63,073 nucleotides of DNA from Acidimicrobiales bacterium (GTDB lineage: Bacteria > Actinomycetota > Acidimicrobiia > Acidimicrobiales > MedAcidi-G1): assembly GCA_028823445.1 (NCBI GenBank), contig JAPKBH010000009.1:1-63073 (forward strand). Direction: 5' to 3'. Made by a program: the position numbers and the translations under genes. Of this stretch, positions 26,420-36,377 are shown one piece after another (position 1 is the stretch's first letter; each line of letters opens with the position of its first letter). The notes beneath the pieces are model-generated. The model made no database searches and was not told the DNA's origin. It was given only the letters and a program-made list of their open reading frames with translations.

Positions 26420-28075
26420 ATGACTAACCATGTAACGATCACCTTTTTAGGTGGCTTAGGACAAATCGGCCGCAACTGTGCTGCTTTAGAAAGCAATGGG
26501 CGCATAGTTATTTTGGATTGCGGCCAGTTATTTCCCGATGACTTGCCGGGTGTTGATGCGGTGTTGCCAGACTTTTCTTGGCTTATTGAGCGGGCGGACC
26601 GCATTGACGGTTGCATCGTGACCCACGCCCACGAAGACCACATTGGGGGCCTTCCGTATCTTTTGCGAGACATGGATGTGCCGATTTATGGTTCGAAGTT
26701 CACCCTGGGCATGATCAAAGGGAAGCTTAAGTTTGCCAACATTACTGGCACCGAAATGATCGAGGTCAAGGACCACGAACACCACAAGGTCGGCCCTTTT
26801 GATTGCGAGTTTTTACCGGTGACGCATTCAACCCCGAGTGGTTTGATGACCGTGTTCACCACCGATCAGGGTCTGATTGTGCATTCCAGCGATTTCAAGT
26901 TGGACCCCACCCCGGTAGATGGCCGTTTGACTGATTTGCCTCGGTTGAGGGAACTTTCTGCCGACCCGGGTATCCGTCTGTTGTTGGCTGATTCCACTAA
27001 TGCGGGGGCGGCGGGGGCTTCGGGTAGCGAGTCAGAAATCGGCCCAGTAATGGACCAAATTTTTGCCGATAACCATGGCAAGCGCATCATCGTGGCGGCG
27101 TTTTCGAGCCATATCCATCGTGTTCAGCAGATCGCTGATGCGGCTAAAGAAACGGGCCGCACTTTGGTGGTGATGGGGGCGTCGATGGTGCGCAACGTCA
27201 CTTTGGCTCGTGAGTTGGGCTTGTTGCGGGTGTCGGACAAAATGATTGCCACTGCAGAAGACATTGATGATCTTGACCCGGCGACCACTTGTGTGGTGTG
27301 TACTGGTTCGCAGGGCGAACCACGGGCTGCGTTGGCTTTAATGGCCCAGGGGCGGCATCGCTATTTAAAAATTACTGACCACGACACTGTGGTGTTTTCT
27401 TCGCACCCTATTCCGGGCAACGAGGCGGCGGTTTCGCGTTTGCAAAACGATCTGGCTCGACGGGGTGCCCGGTTGGTGCATAGCGGTCAACTCAACGTGC
27501 ATACCAGCGGTCATGGCAAACGTGAAGAGCTTGCGGCTTTGCATCAGGCGGTAGATGCCGAACTGTTTATTCCGGTTCATGGGGAGTATGCCCACTTGGT
27601 TTCGCACCACGAGTTGGCGTTAGAGCTCGGCATGAGCCCGGACCGGGTGTTGCGTTGTGTGGATGGCGACCAAGTGCAGTTAAGTGAAACTGGTCTTAAA
27701 AAGGTTGGCCAGGTGTCTGATCAGTGGATCATGATGGATGAACGAGGCAAGGCCCTAAGCGACGAGTTGGTGGAGGAGCGTCGTGCTGTTTCGGGTCAAG
27801 GTTTTGTGCTGATCCGCGTGGTGGTTGATGGCAAGAAGGGTGTGCTGGTTGAGCCTCCGTTTGTGACCTCTCGAGGTTGGGTAGAGCCCGGGGAACGCGA
27901 CGATTGGTCGCATGAAGTAGCCCAAGAGGTGACCGCGGCGATTGTTGAGGCGCTTGAAGACGGCGAACGTGACGCCCACAAGTTGGGGCGCAAAGCCCGT
28001 CGAGCAGCGGGCCAGTTGGTGGGGCAACGTACCGGCCGGAGGCCTTCGCTGGTGCCCGTAGTAGAAGTGCGCTGA
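26420..28075 (+). CDS. rnj: Ribonuclease J
   Basis: Metallo-beta-lactamase RNase with 5'-3' exo- and endonuclease activity in RNA decay. 551 residues from ATG 26420, which is right before the fold (NHVTITFLGGLGQIGRNC). Zinc residues are in THAHEDHIGG and later HSSDFKLDP. The beta-CASP insert runs through the middle (DSTNAG, then VAAFSSHIHRVQQI). The C-terminal domain includes PVHGEYAHL. In-frame codons upstream of 26420 lie within dapA. Confidence 0.95.
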   Translation: MTNHVTITFLGGLGQIGRNCAALESNGRIVILDCGQLFPDDLPGVDAVLPDFSWLIERADRIDGCIVTHAHEDHIGGLPYLLRDMDVPIYGSKFTLGMIKGKLKFANITGTEMIEVKDHEHHKVGPFDCEFLPVTHSTPSGLMTVFTTDQGLIVHSSDFKLDPTPVDGRLTDLPRLRELSADPGIRLLLADSTNAGAAGASGSESEIGPVMDQIFADNHGKRIIVAAFSSHIHRVQQIADAAKETGRTLVVMGASMVRNVTLARELGLLRVSDKMIATAEDIDDLDPATTCVVCTGSQGEPRAALALMAQGRHRYLKITDHDTVVFSSHPIPGNEAAVSRLQNDLARRGARLVHSGQLNVHTSGHGKREELAALHQAVDAELFIPVHGEYAHLVSHHELALELGMSPDRVLRCVDGDQVQLSETGLKKVGQVSDQWIMMDERGKALSDELVEERRAVSGQGFVLIRVVVDGKKGVLVEPPFVTSRGWVEPGERDDWSHEVAQEVTAAIVEALEDGERDAHKLGRKARRAAGQLVGQRTGRRPSLVPVVEVR

Positions 28076-28109
28076 CCGCTTCAGACAATTAATGGCGGGC
28101 ATCCCGCCG

Positions 28110-28132
28110 TTGTCACACGCTAGTGGTACCTT
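28110..28132 (+). promoter_or_regulatory. ftsK promoter: TTGTCACAC-N8-TACCTT
   Basis: TTGTCACAC at 28110-28118, 8 bp, then TACCTT at 28127-28132. The -10 ends 6 nt before GTG 28139, so the transcript would be leaderless. The same element with the same N8 spacing occurs at recA. Confidence 0.6.
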
Positions 28133-28138
28133 TAAACC

Positions 28139-30541
28139 GTGGTAAACCCTAAATCTTCGCGCCCCCCGGGGTCAAAAAAACCAGGCAAAACCGGGTCTCG
28201 GTCGACCAAAAGCAGTATCGCTGCGCAGCCCAACCGAAACCCGTTGTCTCGCCGCATGTTGCAGGCCGCTTTTGGGGGCCGAGGCGACGAAATGATGGGC
28301 TTGTTCTTGATCTTGGTGGGCCTGTTGGGTGTGCTTTCTTTGTATTTCGACAAAGCTGGGGTAGTGGGCCGGGGGTTAGAAAACGGCTTGGGGTGGTCTA
28401 TTGGGTTGACCAAAATGGTGCTTCCGGCAGCCATGGTGGGTCTGGGTTTCGCCATGTTTCAAGAGCGCCACGAAGTTGACGAACTCTCTAAACGCATCCC
28501 GGTCGGGCTTGGCTTGGCACTTATTAGCGTTACCGGTTTGCTGCATATGGCGCAGGGTCGCCCCGGTTTAAACGATGGCAGCGCTGCGTTGGGTAAAGCG
28601 GGTGGATTGCTGGGTCTGGTAGTTGGCGGCCCGTTAGAGGCTGCGGTGAGCCCTTGGGGAGCGGTTCCTGTTTTGTTGGCCTTGGGCTTTGTGGGGGTGG
28701 CCATCGTTACTGGGGTCACGGTGCGCGAAGCGGCTTCGGGCGTTATGAAGGTTTTGCGCCCCATGGGGCGGGTTATTCTCGACGGATTTAAAGACATTTT
28801 TACGGCTCCCGATGAACCAACCCCCACCATCAACTTGCCCGAATCAACTGATCCTCGGCCCGCTCCTCCAGAACCCGAACCAGAGCCTGAGGCTGCGCCA
28901 GAGCCCGCTCCGAAAGCGAAGAAACGTAAAGGCAAAGTGGCGCCCATAATGGGGGGCGAACAGCTCACCATTGAGTTGGGCCCTGCGGTGGCAGATTCTC
29001 CTTGGCGCTTGCCGTCTACCAAACTCTTGTCGCGAAGTGTGGCTCAGGACATAGATGCCAAAGCAGTCGAAGCACGCGGTGTCCGGTTGCAAGAAGCATT
29101 GGCTGCCCACGGGGTAGAAACCCGCCTTACCGATATGACGGTTGGCCCGACGGTGACCCGCTACGCCTTACAGTTGGGCGAGGGGGTCAAGGTGGCCCGC
29201 GTTACCAGCCTGAACAAAGACATCGCTTACGCTTTGGCGGCTGCCGATGTGCGTATTTTGGCCCCGATTCCTGGCCAGCAGGCCATTGGTATCGAGGTGC
29301 CGAACGACGACCGCGAGGTAGTGTCGCTCGGCGATATTTTGACCTCAAACGAAGCGGCCAAAGCCCGCCACCCCTTAGAAGTCGGGGTCGGGCGAGACAT
29401 CAAGGGCCAGTCGGTCATGGTGAACTTGGCCACCATGCCCCACATGCTTATTGCCGGGGCCACCGGCGCCGGAAAGTCTTCGTGCATTAACTCGTTGGTG
29501 ACCTCGATTTTGATGCGCAGCACCCCTGACCAGGTGCGCATGATTCTTATTGATCCAAAACGAGTTGAAATGGGCCAGTACGAAGGGGTGCCGCATTTGC
29601 TGACTGCTCCGGTGACCGACCCTCGTAAAGCAGCCAACGCTTTGAGTTGGGCGGTAAAAGAAATGGAACGCCGTTACGACCTGTTGTCAACTACTGGTTT
29701 CCGTGACATCACCGGTTATAACGCGTCTTATGATCGCGGCGATTTGCAGGCTCCACTGGGTCTGACCGACGATGAAGACGAGCCGGTGGTCTACCAGCGG
29801 TTGCCATTCATTTTGGTGGTGGTTGACGAACTTGCCGACCTCATGATGGTGGCGGCCCGCGACGTTGAAGATTCCATTTGCCGACTCGCTCAAATGGCTC
29901 GTGCGGTGGGTATTCACTTGGTAGTGGCGACGCAGCGACCGTCGGTCAACGTGATCACCGGGGTTATTAAAGCCAACATCCCGGCTCGCCTCGCTTTTGC
30001 TGTTTCTAGCTTGGCGGATAGTCGAGTTATTTTGGATCAACCAGGCGCTGAGCGCTTGGTAGGGAAGGGTGACATGTTGTTGCTGAGCCCCAGTTCGGGC
30101 ACGCCGCAACGTATTCAAGGGGCTTGGGTCGACGAAGAAGAGGTGCGCCAGGTGGTGGCGATTTGGGTCAAACAGGTCAAGGCTTTGGGCGACAATGCGC
30201 CGAGCGACGACGAAGCCGAAGTCACCGGCAAACTATCTTCTGGAGGTGGGGTTGCCTCATCAGGTGGGGACAGTATTACCGACAGCATCACTGCGAGCCC
30301 GCCTTCGGGGGGCAACAGCGACGATGAGCTTTTTGACCAAGCCCGCAAGTTGGTGGTGACTACCCAGTTGGGTTCTACCTCTATGTTGCAACGCAAGTTA
30401 CGGGTGGGGTTTGCTCGAGCAGGCCGGCTGATGGACTTGATGGAAGAGTCCGGGGTGGTGGGCCCTTCCACGGGCTCTAAGGCTCGAGAGGTTTTGATCT
30501 CTGAAGAAGATCTTGAAAACCTGATGGCCCAGGGCCTGTAA
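28139..30541 (+). CDS. ftsK: DNA translocase FtsK/SpoIIIE family
   Basis: Pumps DNA through the septum during division. 800 residues. A basic N-terminal stretch is followed by about four membrane helices (~50-190), a Pro/Glu-rich linker (~235-275), the alpha and beta motor domains with Walker A GATGAGKSS (~440) and Walker B VVVDELADLMM, then a C-terminal gamma winged helix (DQARKLVVTTQLGSTSMLQRKL). The start is GTG 28139. Only 63 bp separate it from rnj. Confidence 0.95.
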   Translation: MVNPKSSRPPGSKKPGKTGSRSTKSSIAAQPNRNPLSRRMLQAAFGGRGDEMMGLFLILVGLLGVLSLYFDKAGVVGRGLENGLGWSIGLTKMVLPAAMVGLGFAMFQERHEVDELSKRIPVGLGLALISVTGLLHMAQGRPGLNDGSAALGKAGGLLGLVVGGPLEAAVSPWGAVPVLLALGFVGVAIVTGVTVREAASGVMKVLRPMGRVILDGFKDIFTAPDEPTPTINLPESTDPRPAPPEPEPEPEAAPEPAPKAKKRKGKVAPIMGGEQLTIELGPAVADSPWRLPSTKLLSRSVAQDIDAKAVEARGVRLQEALAAHGVETRLTDMTVGPTVTRYALQLGEGVKVARVTSLNKDIAYALAAADVRILAPIPGQQAIGIEVPNDDREVVSLGDILTSNEAAKARHPLEVGVGRDIKGQSVMVNLATMPHMLIAGATGAGKSSCINSLVTSILMRSTPDQVRMILIDPKRVEMGQYEGVPHLLTAPVTDPRKAANALSWAVKEMERRYDLLSTTGFRDITGYNASYDRGDLQAPLGLTDDEDEPVVYQRLPFILVVVDELADLMMVAARDVEDSICRLAQMARAVGIHLVVATQRPSVNVITGVIKANIPARLAFAVSSLADSRVILDQPGAERLVGKGDMLLLSPSSGTPQRIQGAWVDEEEVRQVVAIWVKQVKALGDNAPSDDEAEVTGKLSSGGGVASSGGDSITDSITASPPSGGNSDDELFDQARKLVVTTQLGSTSMLQRKLRVGFARAGRLMDLMEESGVVGPSTGSKAREVLISEEDLENLMAQGL

Positions 30542-30553
30542 GGCTAGTTTCGC

Positions 30554-31486
30554 ATGGCTGTTCTTGTGTTGTTGTTGGGTTTAACGGTGTTGGCGTTGGC
30601 GGCTGACCAGTTTGTGTTGGGGGCGTCACGCTTAGCGCACCAAATGAATGTGCCCACCGTGGTTATGGGGGCGTTAATTCTGGGTTTCGGCACCAGCGCC
30701 CCGGAGTTTGTGGTTTCCACGTGGGCGGCTCGGCAAGGCGAAGTTAACCTCGGTTTGGGCAACATTGTGGGCTCAAACGTGGCTAACTTGACTTTGGTTT
30801 TGGGGGTAGCGGCGTTTATCCGCCCTATTACCGTGCCCACCGGCACCTTGTCCCGAGGGTTTTTGTCATTGGGTGGGGTGCTTATTTTCGCTGCTTTGGT
30901 GCAAAACGAAATGACCAACGGGCAAGGCTTAGTGTTGTTAGCGGTGTTTGTAATGTCCATGGTGTTGATGGTGCGTTTGCACACTGCTGAGGAAACCCCG
31001 CCGCCGGCTATTCCGGAAAGTAAGCGTTCCATTAGCCCTTGGTTGCGGGCCGGGGCCGGTTTGTTGGGCACTATGGCGGCTGCCCAAGTGGTGGTCGGTG
31101 CTTCTACGGACCTGATTGAAACACTCAACCTCTCGGGTGGGTTTGTGGGGTTTTCTATGGTGGCTTTGGGTACTTCTTTGCCTGAGTTGGTCACCGTGGG
31201 GGCTGCGGCTCGACGCAATGAGACGGGTTTGATTTTGGGCAACTTGCTGGGCTCAAACTTGTTTAACAGCTTGGCGGTGGGCGCCGGGTTGTTCTTGGCT
31301 GGCTCGGGAACGTTCAGCGATGTGTTTATGCAAACTAGGGGAGTGGCGGCCATGTTGGCGGTGGCTCTTTTGGCATTGTTGCTGATGGCGACTGGCCGGG
31401 TGGTGGGTCGTCGTGAAGGCGCAGTTTTGGTGCTGACTTATTTGGGCGTACTGGCTTACTTGGGCTTTAACGCTGCTTTGACGTAA
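30554..31486 (+). CDS. Sodium/calcium-type cation antiporter (CaCA family)
   Basis: Integral membrane exchanger, 310 residues and about ten helices in two inverted halves. The alpha-1 repeat has GFGTSAPEFVVS and GNIVGSNVANL; the alpha-2 repeat has ALGTSLPELVTV and GNLLGSNLFNS. The acidic residues in both repeats bind the cation. It resembles YrbG; the true ion is not determined. It follows ftsK by 12 bp. Confidence 0.9.
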   Translation: MAVLVLLLGLTVLALAADQFVLGASRLAHQMNVPTVVMGALILGFGTSAPEFVVSTWAARQGEVNLGLGNIVGSNVANLTLVLGVAAFIRPITVPTGTLSRGFLSLGGVLIFAALVQNEMTNGQGLVLLAVFVMSMVLMVRLHTAEETPPPAIPESKRSISPWLRAGAGLLGTMAAAQVVVGASTDLIETLNLSGGFVGFSMVALGTSLPELVTVGAAARRNETGLILGNLLGSNLFNSLAVGAGLFLAGSGTFSDVFMQTRGVAAMLAVALLALLLMATGRVVGRREGAVLVLTYLGVLAYLGFNAALT

Positions 31487-31512
31487 TCCGGGGGTCGAGG
31501 CCAGTTGGGCCG

Positions 31513-31518
31513 TAACCT
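31513..31518 (+). promoter_or_regulatory. Possible -10 (TAACCT) for rimO
   Basis: TAACCT ends 8 nt before ATG 31527, slightly longer than the usual gap of 6-7 nt. A nearly leaderless transcript is possible. Confidence 0.35.
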
Positions 31519-31526
31519 AAAGAATC

Positions 31527-32771
31527 ATGACTGCTTCTACCTACCATTTGGTGACCTTGGGTTGCCCAAAAAATGAGGTGGATTCCGACAAGTTGGTGGG
31601 CTTGTTCACCCAAGACGGCATGCAACCCACCGATCGTCCTGAAGATGCGGACCTAATCGTAGTGAATACCTGCGCTTTTATCGAAGAGGCTCGCCAGGAG
31701 TCCATCGACACGGTGTTGGCCCTTGATGATTTGCGGCAAGCCGGAGCCAAACTAGTGGTGACTGGTTGTTTGGCCGAGCGTTACGGCGATGATCTGGCGG
31801 CTTCGTTGCCTGAGGTGGATCGGGTAGCGGGGTTTGGGGTGCCGGTTACTTTGGGCCAGCGAACATCAGGGCAGGCGCTGCCTTCTTTCGACTTGTTGAA
31901 CTTGCCTCGGCCGGCTTCGGAGCGTCCGTGGGCTTACGTAAAAATCGCTGAGGGTTGCGATCGGGCTTGCGGGTTTTGTGCCATTCCGAGTTTTCGGGGG
32001 CCGCAACGCAGCCGAACCATTGCTGACATTGTGGCTGAAACGCAGGCTTTGCAAGTACATGAGGTGGTGTTGGTGGCTCAAGACCTGGCGGCTTTTGGCC
32101 GAGATCAAGGAGTGGGGGAGCGGGCCATCGTGCCGTTGGTTAAAGCGGTGTCTGAGGTAGCGCAGCGGGTGCGTTTGTTGTACCTCTACCCGTCGGACCT
32201 TAGCGACGAGTTGATTGACACTATTTGTGCTACCGGGGTGCCTTATTTTGATCTCTCGTTGCAGCATGTGTCGCCGCCGTTGTTGCGGGCCATGAAGCGC
32301 TGGGGCAACGGCGAAAAGTTTACGGAGCGCATGAAGGTTATTCGTCAGCGTGAGCCGGAGGCGGTGTTTCGCTCGAACTTTATTGTGGGTTACCCGGGCG
32401 AAACCGAAGAAGACCAGGATGCTTTGTTGGCTTTTATTGAAGAAGCCCAACTGGATTGGTGCGGTTTTTTCTCGTATTCGGCAGAGGAGGGTACTTATGC
32501 GGCGGGCTTGGACGGGGCACCGGAGGCGGAGTTGGTAGCGGAGCGTTTGCGTGAACTCTCGGAGGTGCAAGATGCTATTACGGCCCAGCGGCGAGATGCG
32601 TTGATCGGCCAGCCGGTAGAGGTTTTGGTGGATGAACCGGGGGTGGGGCGCACTTGGCGTGAGGCGCCAGAAATTGACGGGATCGTGCAGGTAAACGAGG
32701 ATCTCCCCGTGGGTACGGTGGCAACGGTTACGGTTACTGGTGCGTTGGGCCCCGACTTGGAGACAGCATGA
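31527..32771 (+). CDS. rimO: Ribosomal protein S12 methylthiotransferase RimO
   Basis: Radical-SAM enzyme adding a methylthio group to an Asp of S12. 414 residues. The N-terminal cluster domain has Cys in TLGCPKNEVDSD, VVNTCAF and VTGCLAERY. The radical SAM motif is CDRACGFCAIPSFRGPQRSR. A C-terminal TRAM domain follows. LGCPKN rather than YGCQMN separates it from its paralogue miaB at 36390. It overlaps pgsA by 4 bp. Confidence 0.94.
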   Translation: MTASTYHLVTLGCPKNEVDSDKLVGLFTQDGMQPTDRPEDADLIVVNTCAFIEEARQESIDTVLALDDLRQAGAKLVVTGCLAERYGDDLAASLPEVDRVAGFGVPVTLGQRTSGQALPSFDLLNLPRPASERPWAYVKIAEGCDRACGFCAIPSFRGPQRSRTIADIVAETQALQVHEVVLVAQDLAAFGRDQGVGERAIVPLVKAVSEVAQRVRLLYLYPSDLSDELIDTICATGVPYFDLSLQHVSPPLLRAMKRWGNGEKFTERMKVIRQREPEAVFRSNFIVGYPGETEEDQDALLAFIEEAQLDWCGFFSYSAEEGTYAAGLDGAPEAELVAERLRELSEVQDAITAQRRDALIGQPVEVLVDEPGVGRTWREAPEIDGIVQVNEDLPVGTVATVTVTGALGPDLETA

Positions 32772-33340
32772 ATCTTTTTAAGCATTTTGGCACGGTGGTG
32801 AGCCCGCCGAACCTAGTGACCTTGTCGCGGCTGGCGCTTTCTCCGGTGTTGTTTGTCATTATTTTGGAAGCCCAGGACCGTCGTGGCGTGTCGTGGGGTG
32901 CTTTTTTGCTGGGGTTCATTCTTGGGCTCACCGATTACATGGACGGCTCGTTGGCTCGTCGAGCGGGCAAGGTCAGCCGATGGGGAGCTTTTTTAGATCC
33001 CCTTGCCGACAAGGTGGCGGTCATTGGGGCGGCGGTTTGTTTGGTGGCGGTAGATCGCTACACGTGGCTGCCGGTGATTTTGTTGGCCGTGCGTGAGGTG
33101 CTGATTACTTTTTATCGTTTGTGGTTTGCCCGCCAAGGGTTGGCAGTGCCGGCCCGCAAGTCGGCTAAAGCAAAAACTACGGTGCAGGGTTTGGCGCTCT
33201 TGGTAGCGGTTATCCCGTTGTTTGAAAACTTTGATTGGTTGGTGGAGGCCACCTTGTGGGCGGCGGTGGTGTTGACGCTGGTCACCGGATTGCAGTATTT
33301 GCTCGATGGCCGTAACGCCACCAACACCACAGGGGAGTAG
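32768..33340 (+). CDS. pgsA: CDP-alcohol phosphatidyltransferase, probable phosphatidylglycerophosphate synthase
   Basis: Membrane enzyme using CDP-diacylglycerol from CdsA. 190 residues. The full CDP-alcohol transferase motif is present: DGSLARRAGKVSRWGAFLD then PLAD (DG-x2-AR-x8-G-x3-D-x3-D). Helices surround it. Glycerol 3-phosphate as acceptor is inferred from similarity and from the pgsA-cinA-recA order common in bacteria. Confidence 0.88.
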   Translation: MNLFKHFGTVVSPPNLVTLSRLALSPVLFVIILEAQDRRGVSWGAFLLGFILGLTDYMDGSLARRAGKVSRWGAFLDPLADKVAVIGAAVCLVAVDRYTWLPVILLAVREVLITFYRLWFARQGLAVPARKSAKAKTTVQGLALLVAVIPLFENFDWLVEATLWAAVVLTLVTGLQYLLDGRNATNTTGE

Positions 33341-33346
33341 GTCGCG

Positions 33347-34585
33347 GTGCGCTGTGAAATCGTGGCCGTGGGTACAGAGTTGCTGTTGGGCCAGATTGTG
33401 GACACCAACTCGGCGTGGATTGGCGAGCAGTTGGCGTTAGCGGGCATTGATTGTTTGCGCCATGCGGCGGTGGGCGACAATGGGCAACGCATTCATGATG
33501 CGCTTTCTGAAGCCCTGGCCCGGGCCGATGCAGTAATCGTCACCGGCGGTTTGGGCCCTACCCAAGATGACATCACCCGCGAGGTGATTGCTGAGGTGAT
33601 GGGGGTCGGGTTGGAGCGTCAAGATTTTTTGGTGGAGCGGATTGAAAAAAGGTTTGCGGGCCGTGGCCGGCGTATGCCGGAGAATAATTTGCGTCAAGCC
33701 GATGTGCCGGTGGGGGCGGTGCCTATTGAACAAATGCCAGGAACGGCACCAGGGTTGGTGTGCCCGGTGGGCGACAAGGTTATTTATGCCGTCCCGGGGG
33801 TGCCCAGCGAAATGCGTGACATGGTGAACGGCACGGTGTTGCCTGATTTGATTTTGCGTTCGGGTTCTACGTCGGTTATCCGGTCTCGGGTGCTGCGTAC
33901 TTGGGGCGAGTCGGAGTCAGGTTTGGCCGAGTTGTTGGCTGAAGAAATTGTGCGCCTTGATGCTACGGGCGGCCCTACGTTGGCTTTTTTGGCCAGCGGT
34001 ATAGAGGGGTTGAAGGTACGGATTACCGCTAAGGGCGACACCGAGGAAGACACTTTGGCCATGTTGGCCGAAGAAGAGGTTCGGGTGCGGGCCATTATCG
34101 GTTCGGTGATTTTTGGGGTGGATGAGCAAAATATGGAGTCGGTGGTGTTGGACCTTTTGGTGGCTCAGGGCTTAACCATGGCTACGGCGGAGTCCATGAC
34201 CGGCGGCATGATTGGAGCGCGCTTAACTGAGGTGCCGGGGGCGAGCCGGGCTTTTGTGGGTTCGGTGGTGTCTTATGCCAATAGCGTGAAACATGATTTG
34301 TTGGGGGTGCCCGAGGGGCCGGTGGTTAGTGAGGCTGCGGTGCGAGCTATGGCCGCTGGGGTGTGTGAGGCAACCGGTGCGGATGTGTCGGTGGCGGTTA
34401 CTGGGGTGGCTGGCCCAGAGGCTCAAGAGGGCGTGGAACCGGGTGTGGTGTGGATAGCCACCAGCGTTGATGGGGTGACCGAAGCGGTGCAGGTGCGTTT
34501 TCCGTATGGCCGCACCATGACCAGGCAACTCACGGTTATTTCGGCGCTCAACATGCTGCGCCGGCGTTTAATTGACCGGGGTTAG
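33347..34585 (+). CDS. cinA: CinA-family nicotinamide-nucleotide amidohydrolase
   Basis: 412 residues in two domains. The N-terminal one is MoaB/MogA-like (EIVAVGTELLLGQIVDTNS, TGGLGPTQDD). The C-terminal one is the CinA deamidase (MATAESMTGGMIGARLTEVPGASRAFVGSVVSYAN), which recycles NMN. The GTG start at 33347 follows pgsA by 6 bp. cinA next to recA is conserved, although here msrB lies between them on the other strand. Confidence 0.93.
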   Translation: MRCEIVAVGTELLLGQIVDTNSAWIGEQLALAGIDCLRHAAVGDNGQRIHDALSEALARADAVIVTGGLGPTQDDITREVIAEVMGVGLERQDFLVERIEKRFAGRGRRMPENNLRQADVPVGAVPIEQMPGTAPGLVCPVGDKVIYAVPGVPSEMRDMVNGTVLPDLILRSGSTSVIRSRVLRTWGESESGLAELLAEEIVRLDATGGPTLAFLASGIEGLKVRITAKGDTEEDTLAMLAEEEVRVRAIIGSVIFGVDEQNMESVVLDLLVAQGLTMATAESMTGGMIGARLTEVPGASRAFVGSVVSYANSVKHDLLGVPEGPVVSEAAVRAMAAGVCEATGADVSVAVTGVAGPEAQEGVEPGVVWIATSVDGVTEAVQVRFPYGRTMTRQLTVISALNMLRRRLIDRG

Positions 34586-34595
34586 CGGTTAGTTT

Positions 34596-35000
34596 TTATT
34601 CGTCGGTTTCGAGGCGGATGGAAGCCGAGTTGATGCAGTAGCGGTCGCCGGTGGGGGTGGGGCCGTCGGGGAACACGTGACCCAGGTGGGCGCCGCAGTT
34701 GTGACACAAGGTTTCGGTGCGTAGGTACCCGGTGCTGCGGTCTTCGTTGGTGTCGACAATGTCGGGGCTTAATGGGGCATCAAAACTGGGCCACCCGCAG
34801 TCGGCGTCAAACTTAGTGCTGCTCGCAAAGAGGGCCTCGTCGCACACAATGCAGCGGTAGGTCCCGGCTCGGTTTTCGTCCCAGTAAATGCCGGTAAAAG
34901 GAGCTTCGGTGCCTGCCTCTTGAGTGCAAGCAAATTGCTGGCCGGTAAGCCGGTTGCGTAGTTGTTCGGTGGTTTCTTTGGGGGAGGGGGTGTCGTTCAT
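34596..35000 (-). CDS. msrB: Peptide methionine (R)-S-oxide reductase
   Basis: Repairs methionine R-sulfoxide. 134 residues from ATG at 35000. Zinc is held by CIVCD and CHNCG pairs; the substrate region has DCGWPSF and LGHVFPDGP; the catalytic Cys is in [13 protein letters not shown] two codons upstream is in frame, but the -10 hexamer 6 nt before the ATG supports 35000. It is monocistronic, convergent with cinA. Confidence 0.95.
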   Translation of the reverse strand: MNDTPSPKETTEQLRNRLTGQQFACTQEAGTEAPFTGIYWDENRAGTYRCIVCDEALFASSTKFDADCGWPSFDAPLSPDIVDTNEDRSTGYLRTETLCHNCGAHLGHVFPDGPTPTGDRYCINSASIRLETDE

Positions 35001-35006
35001 GGCCAA

Positions 35007-35012
35007 AACCTA
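35007..35012 (-). promoter_or_regulatory. Putative leaderless -10 (TAGGTT, minus strand) for msrB
   Basis: On the minus strand TAGGTT ends 6 nt before the ATG at 35000. Confidence 0.5.
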
Positions 35013-35057
35013 CCTGTTTTAAAGAGTAAAGAAAAGAATTTGGCGAAATGCTTGCAA

Positions 35058-35071
35058 CGAACACCTGTTCG
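35058..35071 (+). promoter_or_regulatory. LexA box upstream of recA
   Basis: CGAACACCTGTTCG is a perfect CGAAC-N4-GTTCG palindrome, the SOS box type of Actinomycetota and Bacillota. It lies in the msrB-recA gap, about 30 bp upstream of the TTGTCACAC promoter element. Confidence 0.85.
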
Positions 35072-35102
35072 CAATTACGCTGTTGTTATTCGCAAGGGCA
35101 CA

Positions 35103-35125
35103 TTGTCACACCCCTCTACTAAGTT
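35103..35125 (+). promoter_or_regulatory. recA promoter element: TTGTCACAC-N8-TAAGTT
   Basis: TTGTCACAC (35103-35111) and TAAGTT (35120-35125) are 8 bp apart. Mycobacterial PafBC promoters (RecA-NDp) read TTGTCRGTG-N8-TAnnnT, so spacing and the first six bases match while the last three differ. The 14 bases TGTCACACCCCTCT recur exactly before the LysM gene. Confidence 0.55.
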
Positions 35126-35176
35126 TCTCTACGTAACAACTTCTCTTACCCCTCTACAAAAATAACGGAGTTAATC

Positions 35177-36310
35177 ATGGCAAAGAAAATGAACAAACCA
35201 CTTAAGACAGTTCCAGAAATTGGAGCAGATGCCGTAGGCCGCGGCAAGGCCCTCGACCTGGCCTTGAATCAGATTGAAAAGCAGTTCGGTACCGGTGCCG
35301 TCATGAAGATGGGCGACAAAGCCTCCATGGCTATCGAGACCGTCCCCACTGGCGCTTTGGCCCTCGACCTGGCTTTGGGTGTCGGTGGGTTGCCTCGGGG
35401 CCGTGTGGTAGAAATTTTCGGACCAGAAGGTTCAGGTAAAACCACCCTCGCCATCCACGTGGTGGCCGAGGCCCAACGCAACGGTGGCGTCTGTGCCTAC
35501 ATCGATGCAGAACACGCCATGGACCCGGTCTATGCCGCGGCCATCGGGGTCGACGTTGACTCCTTGCTCATTTCACAACCCGACACTGGTGAACAGGCAT
35601 TAGAAATTGTTGACATGCTGGTTCGTTCCGGTGCGTTAGATGTGATTGTTGTTGACTCGGTGGCCGCTTTGACCCCTCGGGCAGAAATTGAAGGCGACAT
35701 GGGCGACACCCACGTAGGCCTGCAAGCTCGTTTGATGTCGCAGGCTTTACGTAAGTTGGCAGCCAACCTAAACAAGTCCAACACCATCTGTATTTTCATC
35801 AACCAGTTGCGTGAAAAAATTGGCGTCATGTTCGGTTCTCCAGAGACCACCCCTGGTGGTCGGGCGCTGAAGTTTTACTCTTCGGTTCGTTTAGACATTC
35901 GTCGCATCGAAGCGTTGAAAGATGGTTTAGACATCGTGGGTAACCGCACTCGGGTCAAGGTGGTGAAGAACAAGGTAGCTCCGCCCTTTAAGCAAGCTGA
36001 GTTCGACATCATGTACGGCCAAGGTATTAGCCGAGAAGGTTCGGTTATTGACCTTGGGGTCGACCTCGACATCGTCAAGAAGTCTGGTGCTTGGTACACC
36101 TACGAAGGCGAGCAACTTGGCCAGGGTCGAGAAAACGCTAAGAAGTTCCTCTTTGATAACCCTGAGGTGATGATGGAAATCACTGACCGGGTGTGGCGTG
36201 AGGTGACTCCTGAAGTTGAAGAAGAAGAACCGGTTATGGAAGCAGAGGATGGAGCGGCAACCGATGAGTTCACCGCTGCTGACGATGTGCCCATCGCTAT
36301 TCAGGACTAA
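35177..36310 (+). CDS. recA: Recombinase RecA
   Basis: ATP-dependent strand exchange and co-protease for LexA. 377 residues with the P-loop GPEGSGKTT at 82-90, the Walker B region [19 protein letters not shown] and the L2-adjacent [27 protein letters not shown]. The C-terminus is an acidic tail of ~40 residues. ACGGAG precedes ATG 35177. No intein is present. It is preceded by a LexA box and a second damage-type promoter element. Confidence 0.98.
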   Translation: MAKKMNKPLKTVPEIGADAVGRGKALDLALNQIEKQFGTGAVMKMGDKASMAIETVPTGALALDLALGVGGLPRGRVVEIFGPEGSGKTTLAIHVVAEAQRNGGVCAYIDAEHAMDPVYAAAIGVDVDSLLISQPDTGEQALEIVDMLVRSGALDVIVVDSVAALTPRAEIEGDMGDTHVGLQARLMSQALRKLAANLNKSNTICIFINQLREKIGVMFGSPETTPGGRALKFYSSVRLDIRRIEALKDGLDIVGNRTRVKVVKNKVAPPFKQAEFDIMYGQGISREGSVIDLGVDLDIVKKSGAWYTYEGEQLGQGRENAKKFLFDNPEVMMEITDRVWREVTPEVEEEEPVMEAEDGAATDEFTAADDVPIAIQD

Positions 36311-36319
36311 CGCTGGCCG

Positions 36320-36351
36320 GTTGGCCTAACCGTGAGAGCGGTTAGGCCAAC
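36320..36351 (+). terminator. recA terminator-like hairpin
   Basis: GTTGGCCTAACCG (36320-36332) and CGGTTAGGCCAAC (36339-36351) form a perfect 13-bp stem with a TGAGAG loop, 9 bp after the recA stop. There is no T tract, as in many actinobacterial terminators. Confidence 0.75.
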
Positions 36352-36377
36352 GTGGTGGCCGCTGGGTGAGCGCGCCA